Part shown: positions 8,622-17,644 of the stretch, piece by piece | Numbering within the stretch: the stretch's first letter is position 1 | Layout: every line of letters begins with the position of its first letter | Assembly: GCA_902632125.1 (NCBI GenBank) | Contig: CACPBQ010000014.1 | Span: forward strand, 1 to 43,077 | Direction: 5' to 3' | Length of the DNA: 43,077 nucleotides | Source of the DNA: Paracoccaceae bacterium | GTDB lineage: Bacteria; Pseudomonadota; Alphaproteobacteria; Rhodobacterales; Rhodobacteraceae | The notes under the pieces: generated by a model | Database searches by the model: none | Told to the model about the DNA's origin: nothing | The model's input: only the letters and a program-made list of their open reading frames with translations | Program-made: the position numbers and the translations under genes

Positions 8622-9590
8622 CTAAGCCGGATCTAGTGCTTTTTTAAAAATACCTGGATCAATATTTCCTCCAGATACGATTGCAATTACACTCTCATTA
8701 TCGCATTTATTGGTATGAAAAAGAGCAGCAGCTAGTGCAACTGCACCCCCTGGCTCGACAACAATGCGTAACCGTGTAAAAGCTAAAGCTATAGCTTTCA
8801 TTACTTGCTCATCTGTCACAACAATCCCTTCACCACAGTATTTTTTCATTAGTGGAAAGGTTAATTCGCCTGGAGTTGGGGTTATAATTGCGTCACAAAG
8901 GCCGCCACTGATTTTTTTGTTTATTTGCCGCTCTCCAATTTTCAATGAGCGAACGACGTCGTCGAAACCTTCAGGCTCAACGGGTCGCGTCACAAAATTG
9001 GGCATCAAATTTGAAAGAGCGACTGCAATTCCTGAGGTTAGTCCGCCACCACCACAGCAAACTAACACATCAGCATGTCCTATTCCGATTTGCTTAGCTT
9101 GGCTTGCAATTTCTAACCCTACAGTCCCTTGGCCAGCTATAACATCATTATGGTCATACGGTGGAATGAGTGATAAAAGTCGTTCGTTTGAAATTTTTTG
9201 CCCTATTTTTTCTCTGCTTTCACTTAATCGATCATAAAGAATAACTTCAGCACCTAAGTCTTTTGTATTTTGAATTTTAATTCTTGGAGCATCTTCAGGC
9301 ATAATAATTGTAGCGGGAATTTTGTGAATTTTTGCAGCAAAAGCTACACCTTGAGCATGATTTCCAGACGAATACGCAATTACACCCTTTTTGCGTCTTT
9401 CAACTGGTATTGACGATATTGCAGAGTAGGCACCTCTAAACTTGAAACTGCCTGTATGCTGTAGACATTCAGCTTTTATAAAAATTTTTCGATCTGCAAT
9501 TTCATCAAGAAAAGGCGAGTTCAACAGGGGTGTCGTCCGTTTTTTCTTATTTAAACGTTTATCAGCTTCGAATATCTCTTCAATTTGCAT
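8622..9590 (-). CDS. Serine/threonine dehydratase (PLP fold type II)
   Basis: This 322-residue PLP enzyme has the Schiff-base lysine in TGSFKFRG (K50), an SSGNHAQG cofactor loop and the phosphate-binding loop CGGGGLTSG. It would deaminate threonine or serine to an oxo acid and ammonia. It stops after the catalytic domain and lacks the C-terminal ACT-type regulatory domain of biosynthetic IlvA. It therefore belongs with catabolic dehydratases, serine racemases or hydroxyaspartate ammonia-lyases. The substrate among these cannot be decided by eye. It lies 28 bases upstream of the pcaD-like gene on the same strand. Confidence 0.85.
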   Translation of the reverse strand: MQIEEIFEADKRLNKKKRTTPLLNSPFLDEIADRKIFIKAECLQHTGSFKFRGAYSAISSIPVERRKKGVIAYSSGNHAQGVAFAAKIHKIPATIIMPEDAPRIKIQNTKDLGAEVILYDRLSESREKIGQKISNERLLSLIPPYDHNDVIAGQGTVGLEIASQAKQIGIGHADVLVCCGGGGLTSGIAVALSNLMPNFVTRPVEPEGFDDVVRSLKIGERQINKKISGGLCDAIITPTPGELTFPLMKKYCGEGIVVTDEQVMKAIALAFTRLRIVVEPGGAVALAAALFHTNKCDNESVIAIVSGGNIDPGIFKKALDPA

Positions 9591-9701
9591 ATTTTATCTT
9601 TTCTAATTGAAATAAATAGATGCTGTGAGCATGATGAATATTTTTGAAGCTATTGCAATGACGTTTTATCATTACTTTCAAGTCTTTAACGGCAAAACGG
9701 A

Positions 9702-10388
9702 TTAATCCGCAAAAAAATTAGGTATAGATTTAAGATCTTCTAAGATATAGTTTGGTTTGTGAGGTAATCGGTCTATTGGATCTTGTGACCTATTTACCCA
9801 AGCAGTTTTAAAACCAAAGCTGGACGCTCCAGCAATATCCCATCCATTCGACGATACAAATAACACTTCAGACTTGGAGCATCCAAGTACATTTTCTACT
9901 TGGCTATACACCTTTGCATCAGGTTTAAAAATTTTTACCGTTTCGACGGATATTATTTCATTGATAACTTCGTACAGATTAGAAGATTTTACCGCACTGT
10001 TTAACATTTTAGGGGATCCGTTAGATAATATTGCGGTTTTGGTTCCATTTTTTTTCAACTCTTTTAACATTTGAAAAACTTCAGGATACGGCTCTAACTC
10101 CCAATAAAGGGCTAGTAGCCTTTCTTTTAATGATAAATCGTTGAGTAATTTATGAGCTTCTAGAGCAAATTCTAAACTGTCTTTTGTAATTGACCAAAAA
10201 TCAACGTATGAATTTGTCATTGATCTTAGCCAAGTATATTGCAGTTGTTTCGTTCTCCATAAGCTCGAAACGCTGGGCCAAACTTCTTTAAATAATCTTC
10301 GATTTGGCTCGTTAGCTGCTACCCTCGCGGCTGCATTTACGTCAAAAAGTGTACCATAAGCATCAAAGACACATGTATTCAGAGACAT
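9702..10388 (-). CDS. Type II haloacid dehalogenase-like hydrolase
   Basis: This 228-residue HAD-superfamily protein carries motif I FDAYGTLFD (nucleophile D9), motif II LSNGS, motif III lysine in KIFKPDAKVY, and motif IV in SSNGWDIAGA. The DAYGT and SNGWD signatures are those of L-2-haloacid dehalogenases, which replace a C2 halogen by hydroxyl through an aspartyl-ester intermediate. Many close relatives have not been shown to dehalogenate, so the substrate is open. A perfect 12-base palindrome overlaps its stop codon. Confidence 0.85.
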   Translation of the reverse strand: MSLNTCVFDAYGTLFDVNAAARVAANEPNRRLFKEVWPSVSSLWRTKQLQYTWLRSMTNSYVDFWSITKDSLEFALEAHKLLNDLSLKERLLALYWELEPYPEVFQMLKELKKNGTKTAILSNGSPKMLNSAVKSSNLYEVINEIISVETVKIFKPDAKVYSQVENVLGCSKSEVLFVSSNGWDIAGASSFGFKTAWVNRSQDPIDRLPHKPNYILEDLKSIPNFFAD

Positions 10389-10436
10389 ATAAAAATTCCC
10401 AAAAAATTACTTAAATTTTAAAAGATTTAGAATTTA

Positions 10437-11420
10437 TTAAATTTCCAGAAGAACGGCTCCCTTTCTGCCTTCTTTCAGAGTTCTGTCCTGGGCTCGGTCG
10501 CAATCTTCAAATCTAAAGATACTATCTATCTTTGGTTTTAAAGCTTTTTGTTTATGAGCTGAGTGGAGATAATTTACTGCTATTTCTCTTTCTTTAGATG
10601 GTAAAATATAAATTAAAAATATATCAATTTTGACAGCTTTATACAAATATAGACCAAATGGCATGATAGGGTTCATTTCTTTGGCAGAACCATAAACTGC
10701 CAAGGTTCCATTTGGCTTCAAAACTTGGTGCAGCCAATTTAAATTTGAACCGAATTCAACTTCTATTACGCGGTCAACTCCATTCGGTGCAATCTCATTA
10801 ATTTGTGATACCAATTCAGGACTGGAATAATCAAAGAAATAATCAGCCCCATTGTTAATTACAGCCGCCGCGTTACGATTTGAACCTGTTGCAATAACCT
10901 GTGCTCCACCCCACTTGGCTAATTGAACGGCTAGGTGACCAACTGATCCGGCCCCACCTGAAATAAGCAATGTTTCACCTTTGACGTTCCCTGTTCCAAA
11001 AACACCGTGCGCAGCTGTGAGGCCAGGGATACCCATTGTAGCTCCTTCCTGAAATGTCATTTCGTCTGGCATTTCAACTAAATTGTCTATTCCAATTGTA
11101 ATATAATCTGCTGCAGTTCCGAATGGTCTCTTCCATTGACCATTCATGACCCAAACACGTTTTCCAATTAACGATTTATCCAGCTCTAGACCCACTTCCT
11201 CAATTACACCCGATCCATCTGAATGTGGTACAACTAAGCTATATTCGGGACTACTAACTCCTGGTCTGTTTCCCGCTCGGGCCTTTGCATCTGACGGGTT
11301 CACGCCTGAATATTTCAACTTTACTACAACTTCTCTTTGCTTGGGCTTTTGTATTTCTATTTCCCGCACCTGTAAAACTTCGGATGCACGACCAAATCTT
11401 TCGTAGCCAATTACCTTCAA
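10437..11420 (-). CDS. NADPH:quinone oxidoreductase-like MDR protein
   Basis: This 327-residue medium-chain reductase of the zeta-crystallin/quinone-reductase branch has no GHE zinc motif, and its cofactor-binding loop reads SGGAGSVGHLAVQLAK. It contains the GVNPSDAKAR motif common to the family. Expected activity is one- or two-electron reduction of quinones or enones with NADPH. The start is TTG at 11420, only 3 bases after the irr stop. The resulting N-terminus MKVIGYERFG is the normal start of this family, which supports the TTG. It is the second gene of a run headed by irr and may follow iron or oxidative status. Confidence 0.82.
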   Translation of the reverse strand: MKVIGYERFGRASEVLQVREIEIQKPKQREVVVKLKYSGVNPSDAKARAGNRPGVSSPEYSLVVPHSDGSGVIEEVGLELDKSLIGKRVWVMNGQWKRPFGTAADYITIGIDNLVEMPDEMTFQEGATMGIPGLTAAHGVFGTGNVKGETLLISGGAGSVGHLAVQLAKWGGAQVIATGSNRNAAAVINNGADYFFDYSSPELVSQINEIAPNGVDRVIEVEFGSNLNWLHQVLKPNGTLAVYGSAKEMNPIMPFGLYLYKAVKIDIFLIYILPSKEREIAVNYLHSAHKQKALKPKIDSIFRFEDCDRAQDRTLKEGRKGAVLLEI

Positions 11421-11423
11421 GAA

Positions 11424-11834
11424 TTATTTCCGACGTAGACGAATAATTACATCTACAGATGCAATCTCTGCGCCTTTGGGTGCGTTTGGTAATTCAGAGA
11501 TTTTTAATTGATCAGCTGGTGCATCTGTTAGCTTTTGCTCTTCTTCCCAATAGAAATGCGGATGATCATTTGTTCGGGTATCGAAATAACTTTTCGATCC
11601 ATCAACGGTAATCTCTTGAACCAGGCCCGCGTCACAAAACGTATGTAAAGTATTGTAAACTGTCGCTAAAGATACTTTATCAGCACGCTTATTCACCTGC
11701 TCGAAAAGGCTTTCAGCTGTAACATGCCGATGCTTCCCATCTCCAACCAAGATTTCAGCTAGCACCAAACGTTGTTTTGTTGGGCGCAGATTTGAGCCTA
11801 AAAGCCAACTTGTTGCTCTCTGAGTAGACGTCAT
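11424..11834 (-). CDS. irr: Irr, Fur-family iron response regulator
   Basis: This 136-residue Fur-superfamily protein has an N-terminal winged helix (LRPTKQRLVLAEIL, then VSLATVYNTLHTF) and a dimerisation domain with the HPHFYWEE metal/heme-type motif. The short length, lack of the full Fur zinc cysteine sets, and the position divergent from fabA all point to Irr rather than Fur or Zur. Irr is the heme-sensing regulator of iron metabolism in alphaproteobacteria. An AGGAAG ribosome site lies 9 bases before the ATG. The shared upstream region with fabA is 174 bases. Confidence 0.88.
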   Translation of the reverse strand: MTSTQRATSWLLGSNLRPTKQRLVLAEILVGDGKHRHVTAESLFEQVNKRADKVSLATVYNTLHTFCDAGLVQEITVDGSKSYFDTRTNDHPHFYWEEEQKLTDAPADQLKISELPNAPKGAEIASVDVIIRLRRK

Positions 11835-12008
11835 TTCTGATTTCTTCCTGTTTCTCTAGCACTATACTAAATCAAAATAGCTCAAAAGTTCAACGCTTTT
11901 TATACTCTCAAATGCCAGCATTTTTTTCTTAGACTTGCAAGCTAGTCTTTTGGAGTGATAAACAACCTTAGTTAAAAAGGTAATGTTGAGCAGGAAAGAA
12001 TTCTCAAA

Positions 12009-12518
12009 ATGGCAAAATACCCATCTAGCTTTAGTCGTGATGACCTTCTTAAGTGTGCAAGAGGTGAGTTGTTTGGACCAGGCAATGCGCAACTTCCAGA
12101 GCCCCCTATGCTCATGATGGATAGAATTACTCACATTAGCTCTGATGGTGGTGATAATGGAAAAGGTCAAGTGATAGCTGAGTATGATATCAAACCTGAC
12201 CTTTGGTTTTTCAATTGTCACTTCCCTGGTAATCCTGTAATGCCAGGATGCTTGGGTTTAGATGGCCTCTGGCAATTAACGGGTTTTAATTTAGGTTGGC
12301 GAGGCTGGCAGGGACGAGGCTACGCTTTAGGAGTAGGTGAAGTGAAGCTTACGGGCATGGTTCGTCCAGATAGAAAGATATTAAAATACAATGTAAATTT
12401 CACAAAAGCGGTCCAAACACGAAGACTCACGATGGGTGTTGCTGATGGGACGCTTGAAGCTGATGGTGAGCTGATTTATCAAGTAAAAGATATGAAGGTT
12501 GCTTTATCCGCCAGTTAA
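12009..12518 (+). CDS. fabA: 3-hydroxyacyl-[ACP] dehydratase/isomerase FabA
   Basis: This 169-residue hot-dog-fold enzyme dehydrates 3-hydroxydecanoyl-ACP and isomerises the trans-2 product to cis-3, the branch point of anaerobic unsaturated fatty acid synthesis. The catalytic pair is visible as H71 in [12 protein letters not shown] and D85 in LGLDG, at almost the E. coli positions (70 and 84). GGAAAGA precedes the ATG. It is the first gene of fabA-fabB-fabI, divergent from irr. Confidence 0.96.
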   Translation: MAKYPSSFSRDDLLKCARGELFGPGNAQLPEPPMLMMDRITHISSDGGDNGKGQVIAEYDIKPDLWFFNCHFPGNPVMPGCLGLDGLWQLTGFNLGWRGWQGRGYALGVGEVKLTGMVRPDRKILKYNVNFTKAVQTRRLTMGVADGTLEADGELIYQVKDMKVALSAS

Positions 12519-12592
12519 GGTTTGGATATCATTCCTTTGACTTTTTTTATATACCGAAGCTGGGGCTTATCAATTTTGAAAAGGAGAAGACT

Positions 12593-13822
12593 TTGCACCG
12601 AGTGGTTATAACCGGATTTGGAATAGTCTCGTCAATAGGCAATAACGCAACAGAAGTTCTCAATAGTTTGCAGGCTGGAAAGTCGGGAATTACCTCCAAT
12701 TCAGATATGATTGAGTATGGATTTAGGAGCCAAGTAGCGGGTAATATAAATTTAGATATCACAGATTTTGTAGAAAAAAGGACTTTACGATTCATGGGTC
12801 CTGGTGCCGCCTATGCTCACATAGCTATGGAGCAGGCTATTAAAGACGCAGGTTTAGAAGAAAAAGAAGTTTCCAACTTTAGAACCGGCTTGATTGCTGG
12901 TTCGGGTGGACCTTCAACATCAGCAATGCTATCGGCACATCAGACCGTTTTGAAATCTGGTTCTCCAAAGCGCATAGGGCCATTTGCCGTACCAAAATGT
13001 ATGTCATCCACAATTTCTGCAAATCTATCAACCGCGTTTAAAATAAAAGGGATTAATTATTCCATAACATCAGCATGTTCCACTTCGCTGCACTGCATTG
13101 GAAATGCAACAGAACAAATTATGATGGGTAAGCAAGACATTATGTTTGCTGGTGGTGGAGAAGAACTGGACTGGACATTGTCTTGTCTTTTTGATGCGAT
13201 GGGCGCCATGTCTTCAAAGTACAATGAAAGGCCTGAGAAAGCATCTAGAGCTTTTGACATTAATAGGGATGGTTTTGTTATAGGTGGTGGTGGAGCTATC
13301 TTAGTATTAGAAAATCTAGAGCATGCAATATCTCGTGGAGCCAAAATTTATGCTGAAGTAACTGGATTTGGAGCAACCTCTGACGGGCACGATATGGTGG
13401 CTCCCTCTGGCGAAGGAGGGGAACGAGCGATGCGTTTGGCACTTGAAACGCTTCCCAAAGAAAGATCCATCAGTTACATTAATGCACATGGAACATCTAC
13501 TCCCGTTGGAGATGTGGGTGAAATTGAAGCAGTGAGACGTGTTTTTGGAGCTGGCTCAACCCCATTAGTCAGTTCAACAAAATCTATGACTGGTCATAGT
13601 CAGGGAGCGACAGGCGCGCAAGAAGCAGTCTATTGCCTTTTAATGCTCAAACATGATTTTATAGCACCTTCAATAAATATTGATCAGCTTGATCCTCAGC
13701 TGAAACCATACGAGATAGCTTCCTCACTGGTAAAGGAAGCAAAGTTGGATACCGTTATGACAAACAGTTTCGGGTTTGGTGGAACAAATGGATCAATGCT
13801 ACTTTCAAATTACAAGAACTGA
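12593..13822 (+). CDS. fabB: 3-oxoacyl-[ACP] synthase I FabB
   Basis: This 409-residue condensing enzyme elongates the cis-3-decenoyl chain made by FabA. The catalytic triad is visible: C162 in TSACSTSLH, H299 in NAHGTSTPVGD and H335 in KSMTGHSQG, with K330. The start codon is TTG at 12593, supported by AAGGAGA 5 bases upstream and by the N-terminus MHRVVITGFG, the normal beginning of the family. There is no in-frame ATG near the expected start. It lies 74 bases downstream of fabA. Confidence 0.95.
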   Translation: MHRVVITGFGIVSSIGNNATEVLNSLQAGKSGITSNSDMIEYGFRSQVAGNINLDITDFVEKRTLRFMGPGAAYAHIAMEQAIKDAGLEEKEVSNFRTGLIAGSGGPSTSAMLSAHQTVLKSGSPKRIGPFAVPKCMSSTISANLSTAFKIKGINYSITSACSTSLHCIGNATEQIMMGKQDIMFAGGGEELDWTLSCLFDAMGAMSSKYNERPEKASRAFDINRDGFVIGGGGAILVLENLEHAISRGAKIYAEVTGFGATSDGHDMVAPSGEGGERAMRLALETLPKERSISYINAHGTSTPVGDVGEIEAVRRVFGAGSTPLVSSTKSMTGHSQGATGAQEAVYCLLMLKHDFIAPSINIDQLDPQLKPYEIASSLVKEAKLDTVMTNSFGFGGTNGSMLLSNYKN

Positions 13823-13845
13823 AGTCTTAAAAACCGGGGTTATTA

Positions 13846-14634
13846 ATGATACATCTTAAGGATAAACGTGGACTTATTATGGGTGTTGCTAACGAACGCT
13901 CCATTGCCTGGGGGATAGCAAAAGCTATGTCAGATGCTGGGGCTCAGTTGGCATTTACATACCAAGGTGAGAATTTTGGGAAGCGATTGAAGCCTTTAGC
14001 TGAGTCGGTTGGTGCTAATTTAATGTTTGACGTTGACGTTACTGACGATGCTTCCCTCGATAAAGCCTTTGAGCAATTAAGGGATTGTTGGAGTTCACTA
14101 GATTTTGTTGTGCATGCAATTGCTTATTCTGCAAAAAATGAGTTGACTGGAAGGTTCGTAAATACAACCAGAGCGAACTTCAAAAATTCTCTTGATATTT
14201 CATCATATTCATTAATCGACATTGCCCGGCGGTCCCAGCCGTTAATGGTTGAAAACGGGGGCACTTTACTTACTTTAACTTATCAGGGCTCAAACCGAGT
14301 GACTCCCTTTTATAACGTAATGGGTGTTGCGAAGGCAGCTCTTGAAGCGACAACCCGTTATTTGGCAAATGATCTTGGTCCTGATGGAATTCGAGTAAAT
14401 GCTATTTCTCCAGGTCCTATGAAAACACTTGCTGGTGCTGCTATTGGCGGTGCGAGAAAAACCTTTAAGCATACTGAGACGAATTCTCCTTTGCGTGAAA
14501 ATGCAACCTTACAGGCTGTTGGTGGCACCGCAGTTTATCTTGCGTCCGACGCAGGTGCTTACACGACTGGAGAGATAATATGTGTTGATGGTGGGTATCA
14601 CGTTTTGGGTATGCCACAATCAGAAAATATATGA
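13846..14634 (+). CDS. fabI: Enoyl-[ACP] reductase (NADH) FabI
   Basis: This 262-residue short-chain dehydrogenase reduces trans-2-enoyl-ACP at the end of each elongation cycle. The glycine-rich cofactor region is GVANERSIAWGIAKA. Y146, Y156 and K163 (Y-x6-K in YNVMGVAK) fall at exactly the E. coli FabI numbers. It starts 23 bases after the fabB stop and completes the operon. FabI of this type is the classical triclosan target. Confidence 0.95.
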   Translation: MIHLKDKRGLIMGVANERSIAWGIAKAMSDAGAQLAFTYQGENFGKRLKPLAESVGANLMFDVDVTDDASLDKAFEQLRDCWSSLDFVVHAIAYSAKNELTGRFVNTTRANFKNSLDISSYSLIDIARRSQPLMVENGGTLLTLTYQGSNRVTPFYNVMGVAKAALEATTRYLANDLGPDGIRVNAISPGPMKTLAGAAIGGARKTFKHTETNSPLRENATLQAVGGTAVYLASDAGAYTTGEIICVDGGYHVLGMPQSENI

Positions 14635-14760
14635 GTGGTAGTTGTGATGTTTTATACTTGGCCCAAGTTTCGTAAATTTAAATAATTGTATCAAAACTAA
14701 AGCTTTTACTTCAATTAAAGACAGGCTATCTCCAACATAAATATTTTGGATTATTCAATT

Positions 14761-17622
14761 ATGGCACTCGATAAGCATTTTAACTCGGCACTGGCAGAAA
14801 AACGTATTTCTGAAAAATGGATTAGTCAAAAAGCCTTTCGCGCTGGAGCGAATGCTAAAGATGGTCAACCAAGCTATACAATAATGATACCGCCTCCGAA
14901 TGTTACAGGTGTGTTACATATGGGGCATGCTTTTAATAATACTCTGCAAGATATTCTCATCCGCTGGAAACGAATGCAAGGTTTCGATACGCTTTGGCAA
15001 CCGGGCACTGATCATGCTGGAATCGCCACTCAAATGGTTGTAGAGCGACAGCTAGCTGAAGAGGATCAAAAGCGCACTGATTTTACCCGCGAAGAATTTC
15101 TTGCAAAAATATGGACATGGAAAAAAAAATCAGGCGGAACAATTATAAGCCAACTTCAACGTTTGGGTGCTTCTTGTGATTGGGATCGAGAAGCCTTTAC
15201 TATGTCTGGCGCTCCAAATGCTCCGAAGGATGAGGATGGCAATTTTCATGATGCAGTAATCAAAGTCTTCGTTGACCTTTACAATAAAGGTTTAATCTAT
15301 AGGGGCAAAAGGCTTGTAAACTGGGATCCGCATTTTGAAACTGCCATTTCTGATTTGGAAGTTGAAAATATTGAAGTTTCCGGATTTATGTGGCATTTTA
15401 AATACCCTTTAAAAGATGGAGAAAACTATACCCATGTTGAAAAAGATGAAGATGGCAATATTACGCTAAAAGAAGAGCGAGACTATATCTCAATATCAAC
15501 AACTCGTCCTGAAACGATGTTGGGCGACGGTGCTGTTGCAGTTCACCCTTCCGATGAACGATATAAACCACTTGTAGGTAAATTTTGTGAAATCCCAGTG
15601 GGTCCAAAAAAGTATCGTCGATTAATACCCATAATCACAGATGAATATCCTGATCCAGAATTTGGATCTGGAGCTGTTAAAATTACGGGAGCTCATGATT
15701 TCAATGATTACCAAGTGGCCAAAAGGGCTAATATCCCGTTGTATTCTTTGATGGATAAAAGGGGTGTGATGCGTAGCGACGGCTTGCCTTACAAAGATGA
15801 AGTGGAAAAAGTGAGAGCTATTATAGAAAAAGAAATCGCTTGGGACGAAAATCTAATTGCCTCTATAAACTTAGTTCCTGACGATTATAGAGGATTAGAC
15901 CGATTTGAGGCGAGAGAAAAAGTAGTGTCCGAAATTACGGCCGAGGGTTTAGCGGTAATGATACAGGTTGAAGATAAAGATGGAAATACCTTAACAAAGC
16001 CATTTGTGGAGAGTAAAGTTATCATGCAACCTTTTGGCGATAGATCTAAGGTTGTTATTGAGCCAATGTTAACGGATCAGTGGTTTGTGGAGACTTCTAA
16101 AATTGTTAAGCCAGCCTTGGATGCAGTAAAGAAGCAAGATATCAAAATAATACCAGAAAGTGGAGAAAAAACATATTATCATTGGCTTAAAAATATAGAG
16201 CCTTGGTGTATTTCTCGTCAGCTCTGGTGGGGACATCAAGTTCCAGTTTGGTTTGATGAATATGGAAATCAGTATTGTGCTGTTACGGAAATGGAAGCTC
16301 AAAAACAGGCTGGGCCAAATGTTGAGCTTACTAGGGATCCAGATGTTTTAGATACTTGGTTTTCCTCGGGATTATGGCCAATTGGAACATTAGGTTGGCC
16401 GGATGACAATAAAGCTTTGGAAAAATATTTCCCAACGTCAACATTAGTGACAGGTCAGGATATATTGTTTTTTTGGGTTGCCAGAATGATAATGATGCAG
16501 CTCGCGGTTAAAAATCAAATTCCCTTTGAAATAGTCTATTTACATGGATTGGTCAGAGATGCAAAAGGTAAAAAAATGTCTAAGTCCACTGGAAATGTTA
16601 TAGATCCAATTGATATTATTAATGAGTATGGCGCTGATGCTCTACGGTTTACAAATGCATCAATGGCTTCGATTGGCGGGGTTTTAAAATTAGATATACA
16701 AAGAATTGCTGGTTATAGAAATTTTGGGACCAAGCTTTGGAATGCAGCTAGATTTGCCTCACTTAACGAAGCAAAATTTGGCACGTCAGTTCCGATTGCA
16801 AAGGAGACAATAAATCGATGGATTGTAGGCGAAACAGCAAAGACGCTGAAAGAGGTTAATACTGCTTTTGATCAATTCAGATTTAATGATGCCGCACAGG
16901 CGCTTTACTCCTTTATTTGGGGAGTCGTTTGCGACTGGTACGTTGAACTCGCAAAGCCGTTGTTAAATTCTGCCGATCATAATGTGAAAAATGAAACGCA
17001 GCACACAATGGGATGGGTAATAGACCAATGCCTTATATTATTACACCCTATTATGCCCTTCATTACTGAAGAATTGTGGGAAACTCTAGCACAAAGAAGC
17101 AATATGCTTGTTCATTGTGATTGGCCTGAATTTGACAGTGGCTTATTAGATAAGTCAGCAGATCACGAAATGAATTGGGTTGTAAATCTAATAGAGTCAA
17201 TACGTTCAGCCCGTGCTCAAATGAGAGTGCCTGCTGGACTAAAAATCCCTATGATTTTCTTAGATATGGATTCTGAAGCTAAAAAAGCATGGGAAAATAA
17301 TCATGAGATGATAAAAAAATTGGCTAGAATTACTGAATTAAAAAATGCGAATGAGATACCGAAAGGTAGCATAGCTTTAACTGCAAAAGGGGCAACCTTC
17401 GCTCTTCCACTTGAAAAAATTATCGATATCGACGAAGAAAAGAAGCGCCTGGGTAAATCACTTGATAAACTTCAAAAAGAGATATCTGCGCTTAAAAGCA
17501 GACTACAGAATACAAAGTTTATTGAAAGTGCTCCTGAAGAAGTAGTTTTAGAGACCCAAGAAAATTTAAGCTTGCGAGTAGAAGAACAAAAAAAATTGTC
17601 TGCTGCTGCTTCCCAGCTGTAA
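14761..17622 (+). CDS. valS: Valyl-tRNA synthetase
   Basis: This 953-residue class Ia aminoacyl-tRNA synthetase charges tRNA-Val. The HIGH-type motif is HMGH at 53-56 within PPNVTGVLHMGH and the KMSKS loop is at 605-609. The large editing (CP1) domain lies between them with the TTRPETMLGD signature, and a C-terminal coiled coil follows (about residues 880-950). I prefer ATG 14761 to the in-frame TTG at 14746, because the protein then begins MALDKHFN, as relatives do. Neither has a strong ribosome site. It is transcribed toward trpB, with only 22 bases between the stop codons. Confidence 0.95.
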   Translation: MALDKHFNSALAEKRISEKWISQKAFRAGANAKDGQPSYTIMIPPPNVTGVLHMGHAFNNTLQDILIRWKRMQGFDTLWQPGTDHAGIATQMVVERQLAEEDQKRTDFTREEFLAKIWTWKKKSGGTIISQLQRLGASCDWDREAFTMSGAPNAPKDEDGNFHDAVIKVFVDLYNKGLIYRGKRLVNWDPHFETAISDLEVENIEVSGFMWHFKYPLKDGENYTHVEKDEDGNITLKEERDYISISTTRPETMLGDGAVAVHPSDERYKPLVGKFCEIPVGPKKYRRLIPIITDEYPDPEFGSGAVKITGAHDFNDYQVAKRANIPLYSLMDKRGVMRSDGLPYKDEVEKVRAIIEKEIAWDENLIASINLVPDDYRGLDRFEAREKVVSEITAEGLAVMIQVEDKDGNTLTKPFVESKVIMQPFGDRSKVVIEPMLTDQWFVETSKIVKPALDAVKKQDIKIIPESGEKTYYHWLKNIEPWCISRQLWWGHQVPVWFDEYGNQYCAVTEMEAQKQAGPNVELTRDPDVLDTWFSSGLWPIGTLGWPDDNKALEKYFPTSTLVTGQDILFFWVARMIMMQLAVKNQIPFEIVYLHGLVRDAKGKKMSKSTGNVIDPIDIINEYGADALRFTNASMASIGGVLKLDIQRIAGYRNFGTKLWNAARFASLNEAKFGTSVPIAKETINRWIVGETAKTLKEVNTAFDQFRFNDAAQALYSFIWGVVCDWYVELAKPLLNSADHNVKNETQHTMGWVIDQCLILLHPIMPFITEELWETLAQRSNMLVHCDWPEFDSGLLDKSADHEMNWVVNLIESIRSARAQMRVPAGLKIPMIFLDMDSEAKKAWENNHEMIKKLARITELKNANEIPKGSIALTAKGATFALPLEKIIDIDEEKKRLGKSLDKLQKEISALKSRLQNTKFIESAPEEVVLETQENLSLRVEEQKKLSAAASQL

Positions 17623-17644
17623 ATTTTAAAAATGTTCCAAAATA

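Noticed and set aside
11862-12221. Minus-strand frame of 119 codons antisense to fabA
   Set aside because: It is mostly antisense to a definite fabA and has no recognisable domain or ribosome site.
14656-14668. Hairpin ACTTG-GCC-CAAGT after fabI as a terminator
   Set aside because: The 5-bp stem has a 3-base loop and no proper T-run, so it was not listed as a feature.
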